Assembly (NCBI RefSeq): GCF_020176795.1
Contig: NZ_JAIUKE010000094.1
Coordinates: forward strand, 1 to 33,558
DNA: 33,558 nt
Reading direction: 5' to 3'
DNA from: Streptomyces sp. 8L
GTDB lineage: Bacteria; Actinomycetota; Actinomycetes; Streptomycetales; Streptomycetaceae
A program made the translations under genes and the position numbers. Below are positions 17,933 to 25,052 of the stretch, piece after piece (within the stretch, counting starts at the first letter, position 1; every line of letters begins with the position of its first letter). The notes below the pieces were generated by a model, which searched no databases, was not told where the DNA came from, and saw nothing but the letters and a program-made list of their open reading frames with translations.

Positions 17933-17938
17933 GGGCGA

Positions 17939-17944
17939 AGTCTA
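17939..17944 (-). promoter_or_regulatory. -10 element of a leaderless promoter for the ABC exporter
   Basis: Minus-strand TAGACT (17944 to 17939) is followed by 6 nt (TCGCCC) and then the ATG at 17932, so the transcript should begin at or next to the A of the start codon. The -35 zone (about 17962-17968) is weak. Confidence 0.6.
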
Positions 17945-17989
17945 GGCAGCGCCCGTGCGGCGGCCGACCACGGGGGAGCGGGACCCTTC

Positions 17990-18005
17990 CTTAGGTAACC
18001 CTAAG
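17990..18005. promoter_or_regulatory. Palindrome CTTAGG-N4-CCTAAG between the ABC exporter and sufR
   Basis: CTTAGGTAACCCTAAG is a 6-bp inverted repeat around TAAC in the middle of the divergent region, 46 bp upstream of the exporter -10 and 36 bp upstream of the sufR -35. The half-sites TTAGG and CCTAA equal the ends of the actinobacterial iron box bound by IdeR/DmdR, but the spacing is 5 bp shorter than in the 19-bp iron box, so the binding protein is uncertain. Confidence 0.5.
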
Positions 18006-18040
18006 TGACGCAGGGCACCGTCGATCGTGGCGCACTGTGG

Positions 18041-18070
18041 TTGTCATGGCGCCCGGAATTACGCAACAAT
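18041..18070 (+). promoter_or_regulatory. Predicted promoter of the suf operon
   Basis: TTGTCA (18041-18046, 5 of 6 to TTGACA), an 18-bp spacer and AACAAT (18065-18070). Transcription would start near 18077, the first base of a GTG codon in frame with sufR, so the operon may be leaderless. The SufR operator lies directly on the -10. Confidence 0.5.
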
Positions 18071-18077
18071 GGCGTTG
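18064..18077 (+). promoter_or_regulatory. SufR operator CAAC-N6-GTTG
   Basis: CAAC (18064-18067), AATGGC, GTTG (18074-18077) is an exact match to the 14-bp inverted repeat reported for SufR repressors of cyanobacteria and, as I recall, Streptomyces. It covers the predicted -10 and start point, so binding of cluster-loaded SufR would block RNA polymerase, giving autorepression of the whole suf operon. Confidence 0.8.
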
Positions 18078-18850
18078 TGAAAAACGTCGGCGAGACTCGG
18101 GAGGCCCCCATGGGAACCCCGCAGGACGATCTGGCGACCGGTGAGCACTCCACGCGCGGCCGCGTTGCACGGTCCATCCTGGACCACGGGCCCTCGACGG
18201 TCGCCGAGCTCGCGGACCGCCTCGGCCTGACCGCCGCCGCCGTACGCCGCCATCTCGACGCACTGGTCGCCGACACCGTCGTGGAGCCCCGCGAGCAGCG
18301 GGTCTACGGCTCGCGCGGGCGCGGGCGCCCCGCGAAGGTCTTCGCCCTCACCGACTGCGGCAGGGACGCCTTCGACCAGTCGTACGACAAGCTGGCCGCC
18401 GACGCCCTGCGCTGGATCGCCACCGCCGCGGGCGGCGGCGAGAAGGGCGAGGCCGCCGTCGCCGCGTTCGCCCGCGCCAGGATCGCCGCCCAGATCGAGG
18501 CCTACCGCGGTTCCGTGGAGGCGGCCGGCCCCGCCGGCGGGGCCCGGGCCCTCGCCGACGCGCTGAGCGCCGACGGATACGCGGCCACCACCCGCGCCGC
18601 GCCGGGCGGCCAGGGCGAGCAGCTCTGCCAGCACCACTGCCCGGTCGCGCACGTCGCCGAGCAGTTCCCGCAGCTGTGCGAGGCCGAGAAAGAGGCCTTC
18701 TCCCAGCTCCTCGGCACGCATGTACAGCGGCTCGCGACCATCGCCAACGGCGACGGCGTATGCACGACCTTCGTCCCGCGGACGCCGCACGGCGCCGCCA
18801 CCGACTCCGAACCCCTTACTGAACGCACAGCCGGGAGGAACCCCGCATGA
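18077..18850 (+). CDS. sufR: SufR, [4Fe-4S]-dependent repressor of the suf operon
   Basis: A 257-residue transcription factor. An N-terminal winged helix-turn-helix (about 26-95: [32 protein letters not shown], with the wing [14 protein letters not shown]) is followed by a C-terminal sensor domain with the cluster-ligand Cys set Cys184, Cys188, Cys201 and Cys229 ([25 protein letters not shown]). It should repress suf when Fe-S supply is adequate. Two starts are possible. GTG 18077 coincides with the predicted transcription start (leaderless). ATG 18110 has an excellent GGGAGG at 18099-18104 and would remove 11 residues. I give the longer form because VKNVGE reads like family N-termini I remember. 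Its stop overlaps the sufB ATG (ATGA). Confidence 0.9.
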   Translation: MKNVGETREAPMGTPQDDLATGEHSTRGRVARSILDHGPSTVAELADRLGLTAAAVRRHLDALVADTVVEPREQRVYGSRGRGRPAKVFALTDCGRDAFDQSYDKLAADALRWIATAAGGGEKGEAAVAAFARARIAAQIEAYRGSVEAAGPAGGARALADALSADGYAATTRAAPGGQGEQLCQHHCPVAHVAEQFPQLCEAEKEAFSQLLGTHVQRLATIANGDGVCTTFVPRTPHGAATDSEPLTERTAGRNPA

Positions 18851-20268
18851 CGCTCCCCACGGAGACTGCCCACCCCGAACTCGAGGGTCTGGGCACGTAC
18901 GAATTCGGCTGGGCCGACCCCGACACCGCCGGTGCCTCCGCCAAGCGCGGCCTCTCCGAAGAGGTCGTCCGCGACATCTCGGCGAAGAAGAACGAGCCCG
19001 AGTGGATGCTGAAGCTCCGCCTCAAGGGCCTCCGGCTGTTCGACAAGAAGCCCATGCCCAACTGGGGCTCGGACCTCTCGGGCATCGACTTCGACAACAT
19101 CAAGTACTTCGTGCGCTCCACGGAGAAGCAGGCGGAGTCCTGGGACGACCTGCCCGAGGACATCAAGAACACGTACGACAAGCTCGGCATCCCCGAGGCG
19201 GAGAAGCAGCGCCTGGTCGCCGGTGTCGCCGCGCAGTACGAGTCCGAGGTCGTCTACCACCAGATCCGTGAGGACCTGGAGTCGCAGGGCGTCATCTTCC
19301 AGGACACCGACACGGCGCTGAAGGAGCACCCGGAGCTCTTCAAGGAGTACTTCGGCACCGTCATCCCCGTCGGCGACAACAAGTTCGCGTCGCTGAACTC
19401 GGCGGTGTGGTCCGGCGGGTCCTTCATCTACGTGCCGAAGGGCGTGCACGTCGACATCCCGCTCCAGGCCTACTTCCGGATCAACACGGAGAACATGGGC
19501 CAGTTCGAGCGGACGCTGATCATCGTCGACGAGGACGCCTACGTCCACTACGTGGAGGGCTGCACCGCCCCGATCTACTCCTCGGACTCGCTGCACAGCG
19601 CCGTCGTGGAGATCATCGTCAAGAAGGGCGGCCGCTGCCGCTACACGACCATTCAGAACTGGTCGAACAACGTGTACAACCTCGTCACCAAGCGGGCCGT
19701 GGCGTACGAGGGCGCGACCATGGAGTGGGTCGACGGCAACATCGGCTCCAAGGTCACGATGAAGTACCCGGCCGTCTACCTGATGGGCGAGCACGCCAAG
19801 GGCGAGACGCTCTCCATCGCGTTCGCCGGCGAGGGCCAGCACCAGGACGCGGGCGCCAAGATGGTGCACATGGCGCCCAACACGTCCTCGAACATCGTCT
19901 CCAAGTCGGTGGCGCGCGGCGGCGGCCGTACGTCCTACCGCGGCCTGATCGAGATCGGCGAGGGCGCCGAGGGCTCCAAGTCCAATGTGCTCTGCGACGC
20001 GCTGCTGGTCGACACGGTCTCCCGCTCCGACACGTACCCCTACGTGGACGTGCGCGAGGACGACGTGTCGATGGGCCACGAGGCCACCGTCTCCAAGGTC
20101 TCGGAAGACCAGCTGTTCTACCTGATGAGCCGCGGTCTGTCCGAGTTCGAGGCGATGGCGATGATCGTGCGGGGCTTCGTCGAGCCGATCGCCAAGGAAC
20201 TCCCGATGGAGTACGCGCTGGAACTCAACCGGCTGATCGAGCTGCAGATGGAGGGATCGGTCGGCTGA
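18847..20268 (+). CDS. sufB: Fe-S cluster assembly protein SufB
   Basis: A 473-residue scaffold subunit of the SufBCD complex on which Fe-S clusters are built. Typical blocks: the N-terminal [31 protein letters not shown], the central beta-helix ([51 protein letters not shown]), and the C-terminal [14 protein letters not shown] with the conserved Cys383, then [36 protein letters not shown]. The length is normal with no insertion, so there is no intein here, unlike SufB of Mycobacterium tuberculosis. It is the second gene of the operon and translationally coupled to sufR. A 62-bp gap separates it from sufD. Confidence 0.97.
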   Translation: MTLPTETAHPELEGLGTYEFGWADPDTAGASAKRGLSEEVVRDISAKKNEPEWMLKLRLKGLRLFDKKPMPNWGSDLSGIDFDNIKYFVRSTEKQAESWDDLPEDIKNTYDKLGIPEAEKQRLVAGVAAQYESEVVYHQIREDLESQGVIFQDTDTALKEHPELFKEYFGTVIPVGDNKFASLNSAVWSGGSFIYVPKGVHVDIPLQAYFRINTENMGQFERTLIIVDEDAYVHYVEGCTAPIYSSDSLHSAVVEIIVKKGGRCRYTTIQNWSNNVYNLVTKRAVAYEGATMEWVDGNIGSKVTMKYPAVYLMGEHAKGETLSIAFAGEGQHQDAGAKMVHMAPNTSSNIVSKSVARGGGRTSYRGLIEIGEGAEGSKSNVLCDALLVDTVSRSDTYPYVDVREDDVSMGHEATVSKVSEDQLFYLMSRGLSEFEAMAMIVRGFVEPIAKELPMEYALELNRLIELQMEGSVG

Positions 20269-20330
20269 CGCCGCACCGACCCGACACCGAGACAGCACCA
20301 GAGACAGACAGAGAGAACACGACGACAGCC
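20269..20330 (+). other. T-free 62-nt spacer between sufB and sufD
   Basis: Every base from the sufB stop to the sufD ATG is A, C or G, and the second half is a GACAGA/GAGAGA-type purine-rich tract. No U in the RNA means little folding potential. It is the only sizeable gap inside the otherwise overlapping suf operon. GAGAGAA at 20311-20317 is the only ribosome-site candidate and lies about 13 bp from the ATG. Confidence 0.7.
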
Positions 20331-21515
20331 ATGGCCGAGGCCCAGAATTCCCCCGCTCCGGCGGGTTCCACGACCACCGGCGCGATCGCGGTGGCGGCGG
20401 AGTCCACCATGGCGACGCGTATGAGCGCGCCGCCCTCCTACGACGTCGGCGACTTCCCCGTGCCGCACGGCCGGGAGGAGGAGTGGCGGTTCACCCCGCT
20501 GGAGCGCCTGCGCGGGCTCCACGACGGCACCGCCGTCGGCGACGACCGCATCCGGGTCGAGGTGACCGTGCCCGACGGGGTCACCCAGGAGACCGTGGGC
20601 CGCGACGACCCGCGCGTCGGCAAGGCCGGTGTCCCCGCGGACCGCGTCGCCGCCCAGGCGTACTCCTCGTTCGAGAAGGCGTCCGTGGTGTCGGTCCCCA
20701 AGGAGACCGTGCTCACCGAGCCGATCAGGATCAGCGTGCACGGGCAGGGCGGCACCGCCTTCGTCCACCAGGTGATCGAGCTCGGCGCGTTCGCCGAGGC
20801 CGTCGTCGTGCTCGACCACACGGGCGACGCGGTCGTCGCGGGCAACGTCGACTTCCTCGTCGGCGACGGCGCGAAGCTGACCGTCGTGTCCGTGCAGGAC
20901 TGGGACGCGCGCGCCGTGCACGTGGCCCAGCACAACGCGCTCGTCGGCCGCGACGCCTCCTTCAAGTCCGTCGTCGTCACCTTCGGGGGCGACGTCGTAC
21001 GGCTCCAGCCGCGCGTCGCGTACGCGGGCCCCGGCGGCGAGGCCGAGCTGTTCGGCCTGTACTTCACCGACCAGGGACAGCACCAGGAGCACCGCCTCCT
21101 GGTCGACCACAACACCCCGCACTGCAAGTCGAACGTCGCCTACAAGGGCGCGCTCCAGGGCACCGACGCGCACGCGGTGTGGATCGGCGACGTGCTGATC
21201 AGGGCCGCGGCCGAGGGCACCGACACCTACGAGATGAACCGCAACCTCGTCCTCACGGACGGCGCGCGCGTCGACTCCGTGCCGAACCTGGAGATCGAGA
21301 CGGGCGAGATCGCCGGCGCGGGACACGCGTCCGCCACCGGCCGGTTCGACGACGAGCAGCTGTTCTACCTGATGGCGCGCGGCATCCCGGAGGTCGAGGC
21401 GCGCCGCCTCGTCGTCCGCGGCTTCTTCGCCGAACTCGTCCAGCAGATCGGCCTGCCGGACGTCGAGGAGCGCCTGCTCGGCAAGATCGAGACGGAGCTG
21501 GAGGCGTCCGTCTGA
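20331..21515 (+). CDS. sufD: Fe-S cluster assembly protein SufD
   Basis: A 394-residue paralogue of SufB that completes the SufBC2D scaffold and is needed for iron entry. Recognised from the N-terminal VPHGREEEWRFTPLERLRGL, the beta-helix body (HTGDAVVAGNVDFLVGDGAKLTVVSVQDWD), TPHCKSNVAYKGALQGTDAHAVWIGDVLI, and the SufB/D-common C-terminal HASATGRFDDEQLFYLMARGIPEVEARRLVVRGFF. The first 30 residues are Ala/Ser/Thr-rich and may be dispensable; an in-frame ATG at 20409 (MATRMSAPPSYDVGDFPVPHG) is an alternative start. Its stop overlaps the start of the Rieske gene by one base (TGATG). Confidence 0.96.
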   Translation: MAEAQNSPAPAGSTTTGAIAVAAESTMATRMSAPPSYDVGDFPVPHGREEEWRFTPLERLRGLHDGTAVGDDRIRVEVTVPDGVTQETVGRDDPRVGKAGVPADRVAAQAYSSFEKASVVSVPKETVLTEPIRISVHGQGGTAFVHQVIELGAFAEAVVVLDHTGDAVVAGNVDFLVGDGAKLTVVSVQDWDARAVHVAQHNALVGRDASFKSVVVTFGGDVVRLQPRVAYAGPGGEAELFGLYFTDQGQHQEHRLLVDHNTPHCKSNVAYKGALQGTDAHAVWIGDVLIRAAAEGTDTYEMNRNLVLTDGARVDSVPNLEIETGEIAGAGHASATGRFDDEQLFYLMARGIPEVEARRLVVRGFFAELVQQIGLPDVEERLLGKIETELEASV

Positions 21516-21832
21516 TGGCCTTCGCCCGTGTCTGCGCCCTCAGCGAGCTCGAAGAGGACACCCCGAAACGGGTCGAGCTCGAAGGCGTCCCGGTCTCCGT
21601 CGTCCGTACGGAGGGCGAGGTGTTCGCGATCAACGACATCTGCTCGCACGCGAACGTCTCCCTCTCCGAGGGCGAGGTGGAGGACTGCCAGATCGAGTGC
21701 TGGCTGCACGGCTCCAGCTTCGACCTGCGCACCGGCAAGCCGTCCGGACTGCCCGCGACGCGCCCCGTCCCCGTATACCCCGTACAGATCCAAGGGGACG
21801 ATGTGCTCGTCTCCGTCACCCAGGAGTCCTGA
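21515..21832 (+). CDS. Rieske-type [2Fe-2S] ferredoxin of the suf operon
   Basis: A 105-residue soluble Rieske protein of the type that serves as electron carrier for non-heme iron oxygenases. The cluster-binding signature is complete: Cys43-S-His45 (CSHANVSL) and Cys62-W-L-His65 (CWLHGSSFDLRTGKPSGLP). Its place between sufD and sufC, with a 1-base overlap to sufD, is constant in actinobacteria, so a role as electron donor or cluster carrier in SUF assembly is likely but inferred. Automatic annotation usually calls it an oxygenase ferredoxin subunit; there is no oxygenase gene here. Confidence 0.92.
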   Translation: MAFARVCALSELEEDTPKRVELEGVPVSVVRTEGEVFAINDICSHANVSLSEGEVEDCQIECWLHGSSFDLRTGKPSGLPATRPVPVYPVQIQGDDVLVSVTQES

Positions 21833-21839
21833 GTCACCC

Positions 21840-22604
21840 ATGGCAACGCTCGAAATCAACGACCTGCACGTCACCGTCGATGCGGAAGGCGGCCCCCGCG
21901 AGATCCTCAAGGGCGTCGACCTGACCGTCAAGCAGGGCGAGACGCACGCCATCATGGGCCCCAACGGCTCCGGCAAGTCGACGCTCGCCTACTCCCTCGC
22001 GGGGCACCCCAAGTACACGGTCACCGGCGGCACCGTCACCCTCGACGGTGAGGACGTCCTCGCGATGACCGTGGACGAGCGGGCCCGCGCCGGCGTCTTC
22101 CTCGCCATGCAGTACCCGGTCGAGGTCCCCGGCGTCTCCGTCTCCAACTTCCTGCGCACCTCGGCCACGGCCGTGCGCGGCGAGGCCCCCAAGCTGCGCA
22201 CCTGGGTGAAGGAGGTCAAGGAGACGATGGCGAACCTCCAGATCGACCCGGCCTTCGCCGAGCGCAACGTCAACGAGGGCTTCTCCGGCGGCGAGAAGAA
22301 GCGCCACGAGATCCTCCAGCTCGAACTGCTCAAGCCGCACATCGCGATCCTCGACGAGACGGACTCCGGCCTCGACGTGGACGCCCTGCGCATCGTGTCC
22401 GAGGGCGTCAACCGCGTCCGCGAGACCGGCCAGGTCGGCACGCTGCTGATCACCCACTACACGCGGATTCTCCGCTACATCAAGCCCGACTTCGTCCACG
22501 TCTTCGCGCAGGGCCGCATCGCCGAGTCCGGCGGAGCCGAGCTCGCCGACAAGCTGGAGAACGAGGGCTACGAGGCATATGTGAAGGGAGGCGTAACGGC
22601 GTGA
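21840..22604 (+). CDS. sufC: SufC, ATPase of the SufBCD scaffold
   Basis: A 254-residue ABC-type ATPase that binds SufB and SufD and drives the conformational change needed for cluster assembly; it is cytoplasmic, not a transporter. Walker A GPNGSGKST (40-48), signature FSGGEKKRHEI (148-158), Walker B HIAILDETDSGLDVDAL (167-183; the SufC-specific ETDSGLD in place of EPTxGLD) and switch His in LLITHYTRIL are visible. It starts 7 bp after the Rieske stop, with AGGAG at 21822-21826, and its stop overlaps the sufS start by 4 bp. Confidence 0.97.
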   Translation: MATLEINDLHVTVDAEGGPREILKGVDLTVKQGETHAIMGPNGSGKSTLAYSLAGHPKYTVTGGTVTLDGEDVLAMTVDERARAGVFLAMQYPVEVPGVSVSNFLRTSATAVRGEAPKLRTWVKEVKETMANLQIDPAFAERNVNEGFSGGEKKRHEILQLELLKPHIAILDETDSGLDVDALRIVSEGVNRVRETGQVGTLLITHYTRILRYIKPDFVHVFAQGRIAESGGAELADKLENEGYEAYVKGGVTA

Positions 22605-23866
22605 CACAGACGCGGGAACTGCACGGCCTGCTGGACACCGAGGCGATCCGCAAGGACTTCCCGGTCCTCGACCGGCTGGTCCACGACGACCGCAGGCTCG
22701 TGTACCTGGACAACGCCGCGACGTCGCAGACGCCACGGCAGGTCCTCGACACGATCACCGAGTACTACGAGCGGCACAACGCCAACGTCCACCGCGGCGT
22801 GCACGTCCTCGCGGAAGAGGCCACGGCGCTCTACGAGGGCGCCCGCGACAAGGTCGCGTCGTTCATCAACGCGCCGAGCCGCGACGAGGTGATCTTCACC
22901 AAGAACGCCTCGGAGTCGCTGAACCTGGTCGCCAACATGCTGGGCTGGGCCGACGAGCCCTACCGCGTGGACAGCGACACCGAGATCGTCATCACGGAGA
23001 TGGAGCACCACTCCAACATCGTCCCGTGGCAGCTGCTCGCGCAGCGCACCGGCGCGAAGCTGAAGTGGTTCGGCCTCACCGACGACGGCCGCCTCGACCT
23101 GTCGGACATCGACAAGGTCATCACGGAGAAGACGAAGATCGTCTCCTTCGTGCTGGTCTCCAACATCCTCGGCACGCACAACCCGGTCGAGGAGATCGTC
23201 CGCAGGGCGCAGGAGGTCGGCGCCCTGGTGATGATCGACGCGTCGCAGGCCGCCCCGCACATGCCGCTGGACGTGCAGGCCCTCCAGGCCGACTTCGTCG
23301 CCTTCACCGGACACAAGATGCTCGGCCCGACCGGCATCGGTGTCCTGTGGGGCAGGCAGGAGCTGCTGGAGGACCTGCCGCCGTTCCTCGGCGGCGGCGA
23401 GATGATCGAGACCGTGTCGATGAACTCGTCCACGTACGCGCCCGCGCCGCACAAGTTCGAGGCCGGTACGCCGCCGATCGCGGAGGCCGTGGGCCTCGGC
23501 GCGGCCGTGGACTACCTCACGGCCATCGGCATGGACAACGTCTTCGCACACGAGCGCGCGCTGACCGCGTACGCGGTGGAGCGGCTGCTCCAGGTTCCCG
23601 ACCTGCGCCTGATCGGCCCCACCACGGCCGAGGAGCGCGGCGCCGCGATCTCGTTCACGCTCGGCGACATCCACCCGCACGACGTGGGCCAGGTGCTGGA
23701 CGAGCAGGGCATCGCCGTCCGGGTCGGCCACCACTGCGCGCGGCCCGTCTGCCTGCGGTACGGAATTCCCGCGACGACACGGGCGTCTTTCTATCTGTAC
23801 TCCACCCCGGCCGAGGTGGACGCCTTGGTCGACGGCCTGGAGCACGTCCGCAACTTCTTCGGATAG
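22601..23866 (+). CDS. sufS: Cysteine desulfurase SufS
   Basis: A 421-residue PLP-dependent group II cysteine desulfurase that removes sulfur from L-cysteine as an enzyme persulfide. PLP site: the substrate-proximal HHSNIVPWQLLAQRTGA, the DASQAAPHMPLDVQALQADFVAFTGHKMLGPTGIG block with Schiff-base Lys239, and GTPPIAEAVGLGAAVDYL. The catalytic Cys379 is in VRVGHHCARPVCLRYGI, the short-loop form of group II enzymes that need a SufU/SufE partner. The start is the GTG overlapping the sufC stop (GTGA), with GGGAGG at 22586-22591. sufU follows after 16 bp. Confidence 0.97.
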   Translation: MTQTRELHGLLDTEAIRKDFPVLDRLVHDDRRLVYLDNAATSQTPRQVLDTITEYYERHNANVHRGVHVLAEEATALYEGARDKVASFINAPSRDEVIFTKNASESLNLVANMLGWADEPYRVDSDTEIVITEMEHHSNIVPWQLLAQRTGAKLKWFGLTDDGRLDLSDIDKVITEKTKIVSFVLVSNILGTHNPVEEIVRRAQEVGALVMIDASQAAPHMPLDVQALQADFVAFTGHKMLGPTGIGVLWGRQELLEDLPPFLGGGEMIETVSMNSSTYAPAPHKFEAGTPPIAEAVGLGAAVDYLTAIGMDNVFAHERALTAYAVERLLQVPDLRLIGPTTAEERGAAISFTLGDIHPHDVGQVLDEQGIAVRVGHHCARPVCLRYGIPATTRASFYLYSTPAEVDALVDGLEHVRNFFG

Positions 23867-23882
23867 GGGACAGGGCCGAGTC

Positions 23883-24347
23883 GTGAAACTGGATTCGATG
23901 TACCAGGACGTCATCCTGGACCACTACAAGCACCCCCACGGGCGCGGTCTGCGGGACGGCGACGCCGAGGTGCACCACGTCAACCCGACGTGCGGCGACG
24001 AGATCACCCTGCGCGTGCGCTACGAGGGCTCGCGCATCGCGGACGTCAGCTACGAGGGGCAGGGCTGCTCCATCAGCCAGGCCAGCGCCTCGGTGCTGAA
24101 CGACCTGCTGGTCGGCAAGGACCTCGCCGACGCGCAGAAGATCCAGGGCACGTTCCTGGAGCTGATGCAGTCGAAGGGCCAGGTCGAGCCGGACGACGCG
24201 ATGGAGGAGGTGCTGGAGGACGCGGTCGCGTTCGCGGGCGTCTCCAAGTACCCCGCCCGGGTGAAGTGCGCCCTGCTGAGCTGGATGGCCTGGAAGGACG
24301 CGACGGCCCAGGCCCTGGGCGAGAGCGCGCGGAAGGAGACGGCATGA
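23883..24347 (+). CDS. sufU: SufU, zinc-dependent sulfurtransferase partner of SufS
   Basis: A 154-residue IscU-fold protein. In Gram-positives SufU accepts the persulfide sulfur from SufS in a zinc-dependent exchange and is not a cluster scaffold. The zinc ligands are in place: Cys37 and Asp39 (NPTCGDE), Cys62 (GQGCSISQAS) and Cys129 (ARVKCALLSW). The SufU-specific insertion between the second and third ligand regions (about 78-110) distinguishes it from IscU. The GTG at 23883 is preceded by GGGGACAGGG (23867-23876). It overlaps sufT by 4 bp (ATGA). Confidence 0.96.
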   Translation: MKLDSMYQDVILDHYKHPHGRGLRDGDAEVHHVNPTCGDEITLRVRYEGSRIADVSYEGQGCSISQASASVLNDLLVGKDLADAQKIQGTFLELMQSKGQVEPDDAMEEVLEDAVAFAGVSKYPARVKCALLSWMAWKDATAQALGESARKETA

Positions 24348-24679
24348 GCGAGAACGAGACCCTGATGAAGCCGGCCTCGGAGGACGAGGTCCGCGAGGCG
24401 CTGTACGACGTCGTCGACCCCGAACTCGGCATCGACGTCGTCAACCTCGGGCTGATCTACGGGATGCACATCGACGACGGCAATGTCTGCACGCTCGACA
24501 TGACGCTGACGTCGGCGGCCTGTCCGCTGACCGACGTGATCGAGGACCAGGCGAAGTCGGCCACCGACGGTATCGTCAACGAGCTCCGGATCAACTGGGT
24601 CTGGATGCCGCCGTGGGGCCCGGAGAAGATCACGGACGACGGGCGCGAGCAGTTGCGCGCGCTCGGCTTCAACGTCTGA
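24344..24679 (+). CDS. sufT: SufT (MIP18/DUF59 family) Fe-S maturation factor
   Basis: A 111-residue protein of the MIP18 family (DUF59), which helps Fe-S cluster maturation or trafficking. Motifs: VVDPELGIDVVNLGLIY (Asp25-Pro26-Glu27) and LTSAACPLTDVIEDQ with the conserved Cys60, and the late WVWMPPWGPEKITDDGREQLRALGF, which is typical of the actinobacterial operon member. Last gene of the suf operon, coupled to sufU by ATGA. The stop codon sits at the beginning of a 9-bp tandem repeat, and a strong hairpin follows 75 bp after the stop. Confidence 0.95.
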   Translation: MSENETLMKPASEDEVREALYDVVDPELGIDVVNLGLIYGMHIDDGNVCTLDMTLTSAACPLTDVIEDQAKSATDGIVNELRINWVWMPPWGPEKITDDGREQLRALGFNV

Positions 24680-24730
24680 GCCGTCCGAGCCGTCTGAGCC
24701 GTCTGAGCCGGCCGAGGTCTGAGCCGTCCG
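24678..24730 (+). repeat. 9-bp tandem repeat (GAGCCGTCT) beginning at the sufT stop
   Basis: GAGCCGTCC (24678-24686), GAGCCGTCT (24687-24695), GAGCCGTCT (24696-24704) and GAGCCG (24705-24710) are head to tail, and a further GAGCCGTCC comes at 24721-24729 after an interruption. Overlap with TGA at 24677-24679 means that slippage would leave the stop intact. Function unknown; it may simply be replication slippage. Confidence 0.75.
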
Positions 24731-24754
24731 GGCGGACGCTCGCGGGAGTACGTC

Positions 24755-24804
24755 CGAAGGGCCCCGGGGTGGCGGGTGCACACCCGTCACCCCGGGGCCC
24801 TTCG
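24755..24804. terminator. Strong 24-bp-stem terminator hairpin closing the suf operon
   Basis: Left arm 24755-24778 and right arm 24781-24804 pair at 23 of 24 positions, the exception being a G-U wobble. Begins CGAAGGGCCCCGGGGTG and ends with its complement. With a realistic 4-nt loop the stem is about 23 bp. No T run follows. It should stop the suf transcript completely and insulate the permease gene. Confidence 0.9.
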
Positions 24805-24860
24805 CCGTGTCCCGGCCCGCACGGCGCGCACCGGCCGCCACGGGCGCGGAGGCGACCGGT

Positions 24861-24890
24861 TTGGCCAGGACCGGATGTTCCGCTTTAAAT
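24861..24890 (+). promoter_or_regulatory. Possible promoter of the uracil permease gene
   Basis: TTGGCC (24861-24866), 18 bp, TTAAAT (24885-24890) in the only AT-rich patch of the 373-bp gap 24680-25052. GAACTGTTC just downstream (24891-24899) is a small palindrome. The remaining gap to the ATG at 25053 is about 150 nt of GC-rich leader in which I see nothing else. Confidence 0.35.
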
Positions 24891-25052
24891 GAACTGTTCG
24901 AATACGGGTCGCGCGGTCCTTCCCGCGCTCCCACGGCGGGCCCACGGCCGGCGCACGGCGGGTCCCGCCGGGTGCGGGACCGGGGGGCGGCGGCGAGGCG
25001 TGAGCGGTACGGCCGCGTGCGGAGCCGGGAGAGCGAGAACGGGAGAGCGGTC

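Noticed and set aside
18847..20268. Intein in SufB, as known in Mycobacterium tuberculosis
   Set aside because: The reading frame has normal SufB length and unbroken conserved blocks.
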